Part shown: piece by piece, positions 54,601-64,000 of the stretch
Numbering within the stretch: the first letter of the stretch is position 1
How the letters are laid out: every line of letters starts with the position of its first letter
Assembly: GCF_963576615.1 (NCBI RefSeq)
Contig: NC_088711.1
Location: 2,418,001 to 2,482,000, forward strand
DNA: 64,000 nt
Source: Watersipora subatra
Lineage: Eukaryota > Bryozoa > Gymnolaemata > Cheilostomatida > Watersiporidae
Reading direction: 5' to 3'
Notes under the pieces: model-generated
The model's database searches: none
What the model saw: the letters and a program-made list of their open reading frames with translations, nothing else
What the model was told of the DNA's origin: nothing
Program-made: the position numbers and the translations under genes

Positions 54601-57600
54601 TTTTTGTATAAACTAAAAGTTTCATTAAAGTAAACTTGTATATCTAACAGAAAGAGCTAGCGTATCACGAGAATTGATAGTTGTGCTACAAAGATATAAA
54701 ATATGTCTCTTTTGACAACATGTTACAGGTTTCTAGCTGCATGGTGTAACAACAGCAGTTATATTCTGAGTAGAAACAATAGGAAATAGTACATGCAACC
54801 AACATTTATCTTTATTAGTGTAGACTGCAGACACAGGCTTACCGTATGAGTCTGTATAACCGTACACAAAGTTGACACAGGCTTACCGTATGAGTCTGTA
54901 TAACCGTACACAAAGTTGACACAGGCTTACCGTATGAGTCTGTATAACCGTACACAAAGTTGACACAGGCTTACCGTATGAGTCTGTATAACCGTACACA
55001 AAGTGGACACAGGCTTACCGTATGAGTCTGTATAACCGTACACAAAGTTGACACAGGCTTACCGTATGAGTCTGTATAACCGTACACAAAGTTGACACAG
55101 GCTTACCGTATGAGTCTGTATAACCGTACACAAAGTTGACACAGGCTTACCGTATGAGTCTGTATAACCGTACACAAAGTGGACACAGGCTTACCGTATG
55201 AGTCTGTATAACCGTACACAAAGTGGACACAGGCTTACCGTATGAGTCTGTATAACCGTACACAAAGTGGACACAGGCTTACCGTATGAGTCTGTATAAC
55301 CGTACACAAAGTGGACACAGGCTTACCGTATGAGTCTGTATAACCGTACACAAAGTGGACACAGGCTTACCGTATGAGTCTGTATAACCGTACACAAAGT
55401 TGAAGTTTTCATGTACCTCTTTAACTTCCTTCACTTTCTCTCCTAAAGAAGCTGAGTAGATCAGCTCCTAGAGTAACAAAGATAAATGCTGAAGGAGGCT
55501 AGTGATACAGCAGAGATAAGCTGGTTCAAGTTTTACAACTTAATGTAGAATTGTCTTCTCGTGTCAAGCAAAAATCGAGCATCCTATTAAACTCAAACAG
55601 TTGTGGCTACATAACAGTTCTTAAAACCCTATTTTTTGATCAAATACATCTATAGACAATATGGGCTTTTCGCCAAGTTTTTGATTTGTGGTTGACACTC
55701 AGACTAGTGTTGTACTCGCTAGGAATACGAGGTGGAGTATAGTTAACAGTCTGTATTCAGTAATAACAGACGATACATACAGTATGTTATGCTCTGACAG
55801 CAAAATCATTAGACACACTGATTGTCTTGAGTTACAACTGCTTCCTCTAAGCCTTGCTAGCCTGATTTCAAGTGCAGCCAGAGATGGCTAGGGGCTTGTA
55901 GCTGGCATAGACAGTTATTCAAATCACTCGATTAACAAAAGATCTACTACTTTTAAAAATAAAGGCTAAGATAATCTTTTCCATACCAGACAGCCAGGAT
56001 ATAAAGGAAATCTACCAAGACTATTTTATGTAAAAGACTTGTTCTGAATTGTTCAATTTGTATGCGAATTTTAGGCCTGTGTCTCCAAAAAGATTGTTTG
56101 TTTTCATACAAAAATGCGATGCTAAATAATACTTGACATCTCCTGGTTGATTAACAGCAAACATGAAATCACAGCCAGGCTTACCGACAAATCGATAGTT
56201 TCTATTTTCAGTTCTGGGTATGACTTGAGCAACTCGAGAGCAGCAGCAGCAGCTTCTTCTGTTATGAAGTTGCTTCCAATCTGTGAGGATAATTGTAGTA
56301 ATATTAGAACTTGAAAGTAGCTCATAATCAGAGATGCTTTTTAACACGCTGTGTTTACAGCTCACTGCCTTACGCTCTCATTTGATTTTTATTCTAAGCT
56401 CAGAGTAATGTGAGATTTCCCATGGCATCTTAGGTTTAGTTGGAGCTCTTTGAGTTAAGCGCAAAACTGACCCTGCCGGCTATTGCCGTGTTCTGCCGTA
56501 AGTGCAATGAATAGCATAGTTCCTTATCAAACTATTATAATAGCTAAAACGAATGCTGCTGGAATTAAGCTGGAGCAGCATTTAACACTTTCCTACTTTC
56601 CTACTTCATCTAGAATGAGGTCTCCGCATTTTGCTGCAACCTATTAGCAGGGGAGCTACAAGGCAGCCCTCTTTAGGTAGCTTCATGAAATACAGATATT
56701 TATGAAAGTATTTTTCCTAGCAGCTAACCTTTAAACACTGTGATAGACTTGGTTCTTGACAATTGCAAAAAACTGAAAATCAGGAGAAACTCTACCTTGA
56801 GGGTTACAAGGTTGTCATTATCCTTGAGAGCTTGACAGATGGCAAGAAAGGCTTGGGAGTCAATTCTATTTGACGAAACATTTAGTTCCGTCAGCGTTCG
56901 ATTCTGGGCGACAGCTTCAGCTAATTTGGCACCCGCTTGTCTGTCAAAGCTAGAGACAAATATGGCTGATTAATTTTTGACAACATCTATCAGCCACACA
57001 ATCACCTCAACTTCAACTGAGAGAGGGACTGGCAAGTAATTATGTATGTAAACATCTGTATGAATATATCGCTGTTCTTGAATATTCTGTGTTTATGAAT
57101 ATGTTTATAATTAGGCCTCTGAACATGTCTATAATTATGTCTATGTCTAAAAATGTGTGCATAGATCAAAGTTTTTGCTTACCCATTCCATTCAAGGTTG
57201 ATTGTCTTCATTCCTACATTGTCTCTGATAGCCTCGGCCACTGCAACTGCCCCTTTCTCTCTAATCTTGTTCCAACCTAAATTCAAATCTGTGAGGCTGG
57301 TGTTTTCAGCTGTAAATTATACAGATGGTTATAATATATTACTATCTATAACTATACTATCAACAGCAATTTTATAAATGCAATTTACTGACTTTTGAAT
57401 AAGAACTGGATGGTCAATAGTGAGTCAATTATCTAATTGACTATTTGTCTACCAATTAACTTGTTTATCATTTATATTTAAATATTTATTTAGTTATTCT
57501 GCACCATTGTACAGATGTCGAAGCGAAATAGCAAATCATTTCTATTGATATATATATATATTGGCGTAGATAGTACATGTAGATTGGTGTGTTAAGAAAA

Positions 57601-60330
57601 CACAAAGTTATATTAGCAAACTCTGTGTACAGACAAACTAGGCCTACTTCCACTATAAATGTGCAGCATCTGATGCAAAGCAAACAGGAAGCTTTATTAA
57701 GAACTTTCTTTTAGGACACCGTTGCAACTCATAGACAATAGAACTCACCAATCATTCTGCTGAGATACAAGCCTCCGGTTGAACCAAAGTCATTGTGGCT
57801 CAGGTCTACATCTACGAGGCTTGTATGGCCCTGCAGCAGACACACAGAACATGCAGATGTACCCGAGTGCACCTTTAGTAGTTTTAACAATTACTACACA
57901 GGATTTTAATAGATAAATTGCGAGTATCTTTTATCAGCGGTCTCTAATATTTCTGTTTTGTGTTCTTTTGCCAATGTTACTTCATAGCATATGTTTAAAC
58001 ACATTAGAAATACAGCGAACATCTACACAAATCAAAAGTGTACTTTACCTCTATTACTTGTGCAAGCGTCGCCGCGTCTTTGTCAGAAAAGTTGTTTTCT
58101 GACAGCACCAGATTGGTAATTGTGGTATTATGACGTAACATCTCACAGATATCACCTGAATTCTGTATATTGTTATCCCCCAAATCCTGCAAATTGCAAA
58201 TATATATATGTGTAAATGTTAAAGGTTTATAATAGACCCTCGCCTCATGGGATGTACTTGGATTGCTTTTAGACTTCCTATGGTTATTCTAGAAAAGTCC
58301 GCACGATGAAATAATGAAAAAGTGTGTATCATAAAATGATTACGTGATAAACATTCATTTAGCGCTACGTGTATTGATAAACTTGGAGTTTTCTTCTACT
58401 TGAGCCTCCAGCAGTGTGAATGGCAAGATAACTACCTTATCAAAGACCCGCTAACGGAGCGAATAATGTTTTTAGATACACCAAACATGTTTGCTATGCA
58501 AGGCAAGTGGTTGCTTATCATAACTAGAAAATCTTAGAATGTTTATAAAAATCTTTGATACGGCTTTTGCTGATGCTTTGCTACGCATCCGCTCATCCAC
58601 TGTCAACTGACACTGCTAAACTCAGTTATCGTATACCATTGTGTAGGGGCCTACTCCAATTAAGGATGAGAGTACAGTAGTTCTTTTAGCTTGTGAAGGG
58701 TGTTCGATTGGAATTTAAGCGCCTAATGCGTACCCAGTGGCAAGCCTCCTACACAGAGGAAATCAGAAACACTCCTAGTTTATGAAAGCTTTTAGGTTGT
58801 AAAAATATTTATTTTAGCCTGAGAGAAGAGAGAAGAGCGCATTGTAAACACATATAACATACTCTAGTCTGAAGGAATATTGTACAGCAGGCCACTTCAA
58901 TATAAAATATTGTCTTAGAGCCCAGCATAGTCAGAGTGAATCATAGCCCCAAACTTTGAAGAACTGCGAGATGCATAACCTCATTGAGGGGCTATTTTTA
59001 TACCTTCCTTTCTATACTGCTAAACTTGACCATAGGATTGCTATTTCATCTCACGCCATGGTCACCTTTAACTGCGCTTTGTCTGTGAAGCATTTGCATT
59101 CCATATAAATGCTATATATAGTTTACACCATATATAATACATCCATGTATTGTATGTGGTATATAATACATCCATGTATTGTATGTGGTATATAATACAT
59201 CCATGTATTGTATGTGGTATATAATACATACATGTATTGTATGTGGTATATAATACATCCATGTATTGTATGTGGTATATAATACATCCATGTATTATAT
59301 ACCACGTATAATATACTGCGTATATTATACGTGGTATAAACTATATACCGTGCATAATATACATGGTATACATATATGTATATACATATAATACGCCCGT
59401 TACTAGAACATGCTAAAATCATTATTTTCGTTTTTTAGACCAACTATTTTGTTGGTTTTCCCTACATCTGAAATGTCAAATACACTCATCAGATAAAATG
59501 ATAAAATCATTAAAGTGTAGCATGTACTGTAGCACTTCCCAAGCTAAAGGATAAAAGTACAAGAACATAATTGCCAAAGTAATTGCAGAGGACAGTATAC
59601 CTTTTCTATTCTGTCTGCAGATATTAGCAAACTTTTACTATGATGACTGGCCACTTTTTCGCTATATATGATGTAGATTTCTTTGACTGAGGCTGCATTG
59701 GGTGGTAAATTGACTGTAGGCTTTTACCTTCTTGACAATTTTCTATTTTATAGTATGTTTTTTATTAGCCTTTCAGCTGTATTCATAAATAGCAAAGCTC
59801 GGTAAGCAATCCTTTCTCTTCGTGTTCAATGGAATGCTTACAGTTGTTGAATCTGTTTTCAAAGGTATTGCCTGCGTACCCTATATACAGGTGAGTCCTA
59901 TATGTACCTCATGTGTTCTGTCGTTGTTACTTTCAACTGTGGGCAGTTATACTACCTCTTCGGTGAGACAACTTCCATCCGGTGTACAGTGCAGTTTTTC
60001 TGTAGTTGCGACTTCTCTTCTTGGTTTTTGTCAGTGTGTTGGATAGCATTGCGTCGCTGTGGTTAGCTATAATTTGTTGATGATTATGTGCAGATATAGC
60101 ATATTTTATTGTTGTTTCTGTTGAAAACATTGTGGAGTACACAACCAGTAGAAAAATGTCAGTCTATTAGATTTAAGGAAATTCTGTCAATGTTCTTGTA
60201 ATGCATAGGCTTAATATATCATATCACTCTAATTTGGTTTTATATCGGGTCTCTATACTATATCTTATTGCTACACAACTTTTTACATACTTTATTCATA
60301 CCACATCTACAAGCCATCTACATTACATCT

Positions 60331-60378
<48 letters not shown>

Positions 60379-61406
60379 TATATAATGATGTAAATATATA
60401 CGCTTTTCTCTGTTCTATCTGTACTGCGTCAAAGCTCCTTCAACCAATCTATGCCCATCTACCCAATCTTCATTCACTCTATGCCCCATTTATGTACTAT
60501 CATTGCCCTGTTTATGTCCCATCTATGGACCATCTATGCCCATCTATGGACCATCTGCATCCCATGTGAGTCTACAGCAGAGAAGGTCTAAACATAAGAA
60601 CTAAAGGCTATCCTAACAGTCTCTGTTGCCCCTCAGCTTACAGCTCTGCCATATTTCAGCTTACTAGTTCACACATCCTGAACATAAGTGTGCTCAGCTG
60701 ACAGCACTGTGAGTCTCACATGACCACCCTGAACTACATGTAGATCAATATAATTTCATAAGCACTATTATCAGCACTATTATAGGAAATGGACATGAGT
60801 GTAGCAGTGCACTTCTTTCTGCTATTAAGCTTCTCTTCAACAGATCATCTCATTAATTTAGACATAGCAACTATGGTAACTTTAAAACCGCATATTTGGT
60901 CACTTTGTGGGTTGTTCTTTGTAATTAAGAAGGTAGAGTCAGCAACTCCAAATAATAAATATTACCAGGTGAATACTGTGGTGTTCCTGCCTAGATCCAG
61001 AGTTTATTTTAAACTTCACTTACAATGATTATGAATTGAGCCAAGCTATTGTATAATGCTTGCTTATAATCAGTGTCTAAACCAGCAGCCACGATAAAAG
61101 GTATTTTTAAGGCTTAAAATATGCAAAATTAGAGTTTTGAAAAGTGTATCAAGGGCAGAGGATGTGATTTTAAAGTTAAATGTGACATATCTGGATACTG
61201 AACTGCAGCGCGAGCTACAAGACGGCATGAGTTACAACAAGGCAGCGAGAGTTACAACAAGACAGTGCAAGCAATGAACACTCTCAGAAACTACTCACAA
61301 GATGTGTAATGCAGTCATTCTCAATGAGCATTTCACAGATATAAGAAGCACCCTCGGCCTGGAGCTGGTTGCCACACATTCGCAATGATGTGATCCTTCT
61401 GTTCAC
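51630..61406 (-). CDS. LRRC74-like leucine-rich-repeat protein with EF-hands, N-terminus missing
   Basis: Exons in coding order: 61406-61299, 58186-58049, 57830-57749, 57309-57183, 56949-56796, 56280-56185, 55467-55371, 54122-53962, 53178-53093, 51666-51630. All phases match, 361 residues seen, stop TAA at 51630-51632. The first six exons are ribonuclease-inhibitor-type LRRs, about 28 residues each, for example LRMCGNQLQAEGASYICEML, LSENNFSDKDAATLAQVIE, DLSHNDFGSTGGLYLS, LNLGWNKIREKGAVAVAEAI and LNVSSNRIDSQAFLAICQAL. The C-terminus has two EF-hand loops, DDDGSMAVSYDE and DMDGDGDIDFGE. The second is split by an intron just before its last glutamate and is canonical; the first lacks the usual glycine at loop position 6. 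The arrangement and the DGSM loop match vertebrate LRRC74A/B, whose function is poorly known. About 100 N-terminal residues are expected upstream and were not found. Confidence 0.85.
52531..52890. repeat. 22-bp minisatellite, about 16 copies
   Basis: Unit GGTGTCATGCAGTGTCATGT plus CA, itself built from two related half-units (GTGTCATG-CA and GTGTCATG-TCAG). Copies are nearly identical, so expansion is recent. It lies in the last intron of the LRRC74-like gene. All three plus-strand frames stay open because the unit has no stop in any frame, giving three cysteine-rich phantom ORFs of about 130 aa. Confidence 0.97.
53395..53845. repeat. 42-bp minisatellite, about 11 copies
   Basis: The unit contains GTACCATAGTAGTTATACTC followed by TTGTACCAATCACTTTCAGTGT. 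It lies in the LRRC74 intron between the two EF-hand exons. As 42 is a multiple of three, several frames stay open on both strands; these are not considered genes. Confidence 0.97.
54131..54449. repeat. 53-bp minisatellite, about six copies
   Basis: The unit contains AATATGCAGCCATATCTACT, CATGTCCTGGCCCTGTGTAA and CTACTGCACACGT. It begins within about 10 bp of the acceptor of the first EF-hand exon (54122) and runs into the intron. Confidence 0.95.
54831..55400 (-). repeat. 44-bp repeat, 13 copies, built on an exon/donor boundary
   Basis: On the minus strand each unit is 31 bases of exon (AACTTTGTGTACGG ... GACTCATACG) plus 13 bases of intron (GTAAGCCTGTGTC). The copy at the exon side is the real end of the seventh recognised LRRC74 exon (55467-55371). 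The other 12 repeat both the exon tail and the GTAAGC donor inside the intron. Copies differ almost only at one T/G position (GTTGAC or GTGGAC on the plus strand). Confidence 0.95.
59128..59297. repeat. 29-bp AT-rich tandem repeat, about six copies
   Basis: Unit TATAATACATCCATGTATTG plus TATGTGGTA, with period 29 (59143, 59172, 59201 and so on). Each unit contains the palindrome AATACATCCATGTATT-like core, so single strands can fold. Minus-strand frames are open across it by chance. Confidence 0.95.
59298..59338. repeat. perfect hairpin, 18-bp arms
   Basis: TATACCACGTATAATATA, loop CTGCG, exact complement. It directly continues the 29-bp array, whose TGTGGTATAT edge it resembles. Confidence 0.9.
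60334..60384. repeat. (TA)n microsatellite
   Basis: About 25 TA dinucleotides with one interruption (TACATA) near 60371. In an LRRC74 intron. Confidence 0.97.
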
Positions 61407-62250
61407 CTGAAAAAAGAAGCATTCTTCAATGTTCGGCAAGTTACCTCTGATTTCCCTTATCATCACTAGATGTTATGCCCTGTTATGTTATGTTAGACCA
61501 AGGCCTTTGGTGCAACTGGTGCAGGTGCCGCAGGTGCTAGGAGTGTCGACAGTTGCATCATAGTTGCAATTTTTTAAGAATTTCATGGCTAGTAGTTGCT
61601 GAGGAATAAGCAGTTCACAGCAACAGGATCCCCACAACTTAGCAGTACCATGAGCAGGTATTGGCAGGTACTTGCATCCGTGAGTAACTGTCGAAGTCAG
61701 CTGCCGGAGTCGGCAACTGGAGTCACAAGCCTGTGATAACATGATGCAATAAGAAAAAGCACTGGCCTCAACCACTCAGCATGCTCCGCAGTTCGAGAGA
61801 AATTTGACCTCGCCGCATTATACAGCCATTAATCATGCAACCCGCGGTGAAATTCAAGTAATGATAAAGGAGACAGCAATATTTATACAGCTACGCTTGA
61901 ATAGACAGGTTCTTACTCAAAATGCAGAAGACAGATATTTAGCAGCAGTTTAAAACTTAAAGAGAGCCGGGCTCTGCACTGAAGCCCCCATATGTCTGTT
62001 ATTTACCACATTCAAGCTATGCATCATGATGTGAAAGGTCAAACAAACGCGTGAACTCTATGAGCTGTAGTCGGAAAAATTAATCTAAAACATGCGTGGA
62101 AAGTCACATCGCTGCCGCCTGGTCTAAACGCTTACGTTATCATAACTATTACATGGAATTGAATTCTGCTTAAAGATCTTTAGTAGGTCTTTAGTAAACC
62201 AGAAGAGCTTCAAGTCAAGCTAGTGAGATCAGAGGTTGGAGAGAAACGAG
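61407..62250. other. region between the LRRC74-like gene and a divergent first exon
   Basis: The missing 5' part of the LRRC74-like gene should lie here or further right, but no LRR-like exon was found. The 95-codon minus-strand frame at 61488-61775 shows no LRR pattern. Confidence 0.4.
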
Positions 62251-62455
62251 ATGAGTGATGGAGATGTAGCAGGAACCAAGGGTTGTATATGGAGTGCAGG
62301 AACTACTGATCTCTTCAGTAGTCGGGAGATATCGTTACTCATAGAGCTTGTTGAAGCCCTTCCAGTTCTCTACGCTGCTGATAAGAAACAATATAAAGGA
62401 ATAATTCCAAGAGAAAAGGCTTGGAAGATTATATCGGAGAAGTTAAATCGAACTG
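62251..62455 (+). CDS. first exon of a possible MADF/SANT-like DNA-binding protein (partial)
   Basis: 68 codons from ATG at 62251 to a good donor (AACTG|GTAAGT) at 62456. After a short polar start the sequence is LFSSREISLLIELVEALPVL, YAADKKQYKG, then REKAWKIISEKLNRTG. A tryptophan/leucine-spaced helix pattern followed by K-A-W-x-x-I-x-x-x-L is typical of MADF or Myb/SANT-like domains, which are found in transcription factors and in proteins derived from Harbinger-type transposons. Later exons were not found before the window ends. The TTG 15 bp upstream is in frame but has no reason to be the start. It faces away from the LRRC74-like gene. Confidence 0.55.
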
Positions 62456-63654
62456 GTAAGTTTACTCCTTTACGTAAAATGAACCTTGATTTATGTATGT
62501 ACATGTATGTACTTGTTCATGTATTTATGATGCAGAGATATGTATGTCTATATGTTTAAGACCTTCACTTATTTATGTATATGTACGTCTATGTGTCGCT
62601 GTAGGGATATGTTATGCATGTTCATGTCTCAACAATTCTGGCTTATATAGGTACATGTGTGTTGGTGTCAAAGACTAGTTGTCATATGTATATATTTGTG
62701 TGTCCAAGGCTATAGTTTAAACAAGAATATGTATATCGAGCCAATAATGGCAACTTGCTAAAGGTGAAAGACTTGGAACAAGCTGACTGTTCTACAACTG
62801 GCAAATTTTGGTCAGGTCTTTTGAATCACTCATGAGGCATAATAGGCTAAATATTTTATATTACTAGGACACAAAATGTACAGACAGCAGTGATTTATTC
62901 AGCAGTGCAGTTGCACGGCCAAGATGGTTTGTGCTGGTTACGCTCTGTTATAGCACTTTGCAATTTTAACACTGAAGAATACTAAATGGTTGAAAGAATA
63001 CAGCTACTCTCACCAATTAAAACCACAGTTAGATTTGCTATGTAGACCTAAAAGGTACGCATGACAGAATATCGAAAAAATGTCTACCGTGAGTGGAGTA
63101 CGCAAAAAGCATTTCCTTAGTCCAAAGCGTATCCATAAATTTGGAATTATACTCCATATGCCCCGTTCAATGACATGCAATTGGCACTGTAATTAGGTGA
63201 ACTTTAACAAGAAAGCGTTTGTCTGGTTATGATAGCCTAAGAATATTGCACTATTCATAGAGATATCTGGTCATGGCTTAAATTTATACACCATCATGCA
63301 TGCTATTATCCGCTGTCAATTGATGGGACGCTACTCATGTTGGTTATTATGTATTATGTATTAGGTTTGCTATTGGAATCCAGAATGCCTCACCGACCTC
63401 ACGTGTACCTCACCGCTTATCATCTTCTCCTCCCTATGCACAGGGAACCTAAAAGCAACCTTCATACTTCCTTGCAAATTTGAGGGATTAATTAGCCTAT
63501 TCTTTATGAAAGCTGATCTGATATCAACTAACTTTGCTTTTTTACGTTAAAAATGCTTTGCTCGTATTATTAGTAATTCTAACGCATTACTCCAAAGGCA
63601 AATAGCTACATTTGAATGTTTCTAAGAACCATTAAGTAGATAAGTCACACTTAT
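62456..63654. other. probable intron or downstream region, no exon recognised
   Basis: It begins with T/G- and ATGT-rich low-complexity sequence (62487-62710). No open frame with convincing splice sites continues the exon at 62251-62455. Confidence 0.4.
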
Positions 63655-64000
63655 AGGGCACTGTAAGTGTAACTCACAGGGCGCTGTAAGTGTAGCTCAC
63701 AGGGCGCTGTAAGTGTAACTCACAAGGAGCTGTAAGTGTAACTCACAGGGAACTGTAAGCGTAACTCACAGAGCACTGTAAGTGTAACTCACAGGGCACT
63801 GTAAGTGTAACTCACAGAGTACTGTAAGTGTAACTCACAAGGAGCTGTAAGTGTAACTCACAGAGCACTGTAAGTGTATTTCACAGGGCACTGTAAGTGT
63901 AACTCACAGGGCATTGTAAGTGTAACTCACTGGGAACTGTAAGTGTAACTCACAAGGAACTGTATGTGTAACTCACAAGGAGCTGTAAGTGTAACTCACA
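63655..64000. repeat. 23-bp minisatellite, 15 copies, runs off the window
   Basis: Unit CACTGTAAGTGTAACTCACA plus GGG; variants CGCTG, AGCTG, AACTG. Each unit contains TGTAAGTGT, which looks like a splice donor core, but no exon joins it here. Confidence 0.95.

Larger units (their letters stand above)
58187..61298. other. large LRRC74 intron
   Basis: 3.1 kb between the first two recognised exons. It holds a 29-bp AT-rich array with a hairpin at its end, and a (TA)n run. No extra LRR exon was found although LRR genes often have regular exon sizes. Confidence 0.5.

Noticed and set aside
58090-58115. Hairpin TGTCAGAAAA-GTTG-TTTTCTGACA
   Set aside because: It lies in an LRR coding exon and is explained by the codons for LSENNFSDK. 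Probably chance, so not counted with the other hairpins.
60201-60569. 122-aa plus-strand ORF
   Set aside because: It runs through the (TA)n tract and a TCTAC/CATCTATG low-complexity stretch.
61488-61775. 95-aa minus-strand ORF as the N-terminal LRRC74 exon
   Set aside because: No LRR spacing. It does not join in phase to the exon at 61406 through a convincing donor.
62236-62250. Upstream TTG start for the exon at 62251
   Set aside because: An ATG follows 15 bp later and TTG starts are not expected in animal nuclear genes.

Overview
This is eukaryotic, intron-rich DNA from an animal. The genes have GT-AG introns, metazoan-type domain architectures, LTR and LINE retrotransposon remains and an exceptional load of tandem repeats. 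Nothing looks bacterial or viral. An invertebrate, perhaps a lophotrochozoan, is an inference from gene content and repeat style; the species cannot be named from sequence alone.

Layout. 1-1.6 kb: no gene, one tRNA-like (SINE-type) relic. 1.6-4.4 kb: a heavily mutated Ty3/gypsy element on the plus strand (gag with zinc knuckle, RT, RNase H, integrase). 4.4-11.2 kb: a second, GC-richer Ty3/gypsy element on the minus strand, with recognisable LTRs, a polypurine tract, RT, RNase H and integrase, all broken. 13.7-19.9 kb: a STAMBP/AMSH-type JAMM deubiquitinase (plus strand, eight exons; the last short exon was not found). Its introns hold an 11-bp minisatellite split by a LINE fragment, a 27-bp minisatellite and a triplicated splice acceptor. 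20.7-33.8 kb: one 13-kb array of a 37-bp satellite, about 353 copies. 33.8-37.5 kb: gene-free DNA with hairpins and transposon-like inverted ends. 37.5-39.9 kb: a 33-bp array with an internal inversion of exactly ten units. 40.8-45.5 kb: a complete nine-exon cathepsin F-like protease (minus). 47.8-50.3 kb: a complete four-exon gene of unknown function, 267 aa (plus). 51.6-61.4 kb: an LRRC74-like leucine-rich-repeat/EF-hand gene (minus, ten exons seen, N-terminus missing), with six tandem arrays in its introns. 62.25 kb: first exon of a possible MADF/SANT-like gene (plus). The window ends inside a 23-bp minisatellite.

The gene models come from reading splice sites by eye. Each chain of exons keeps phase across every junction, which is the main support. 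No operon-like cooperation is expected. AMSH acts on endosomes and cathepsin F in lysosomes, so two neighbours serve the endolysosomal route, but that may be coincidence.

The most unusual signal is that three tandem arrays are built on splice junctions: 72 bp x3 on a STAMBP acceptor, 32 bp x4 starting at a donor of the 267-aa gene, and 44 bp x13 on an LRRC74 exon/donor boundary. A second is a scatter of short, nearly perfect hairpins, two of them flanked by direct repeats.
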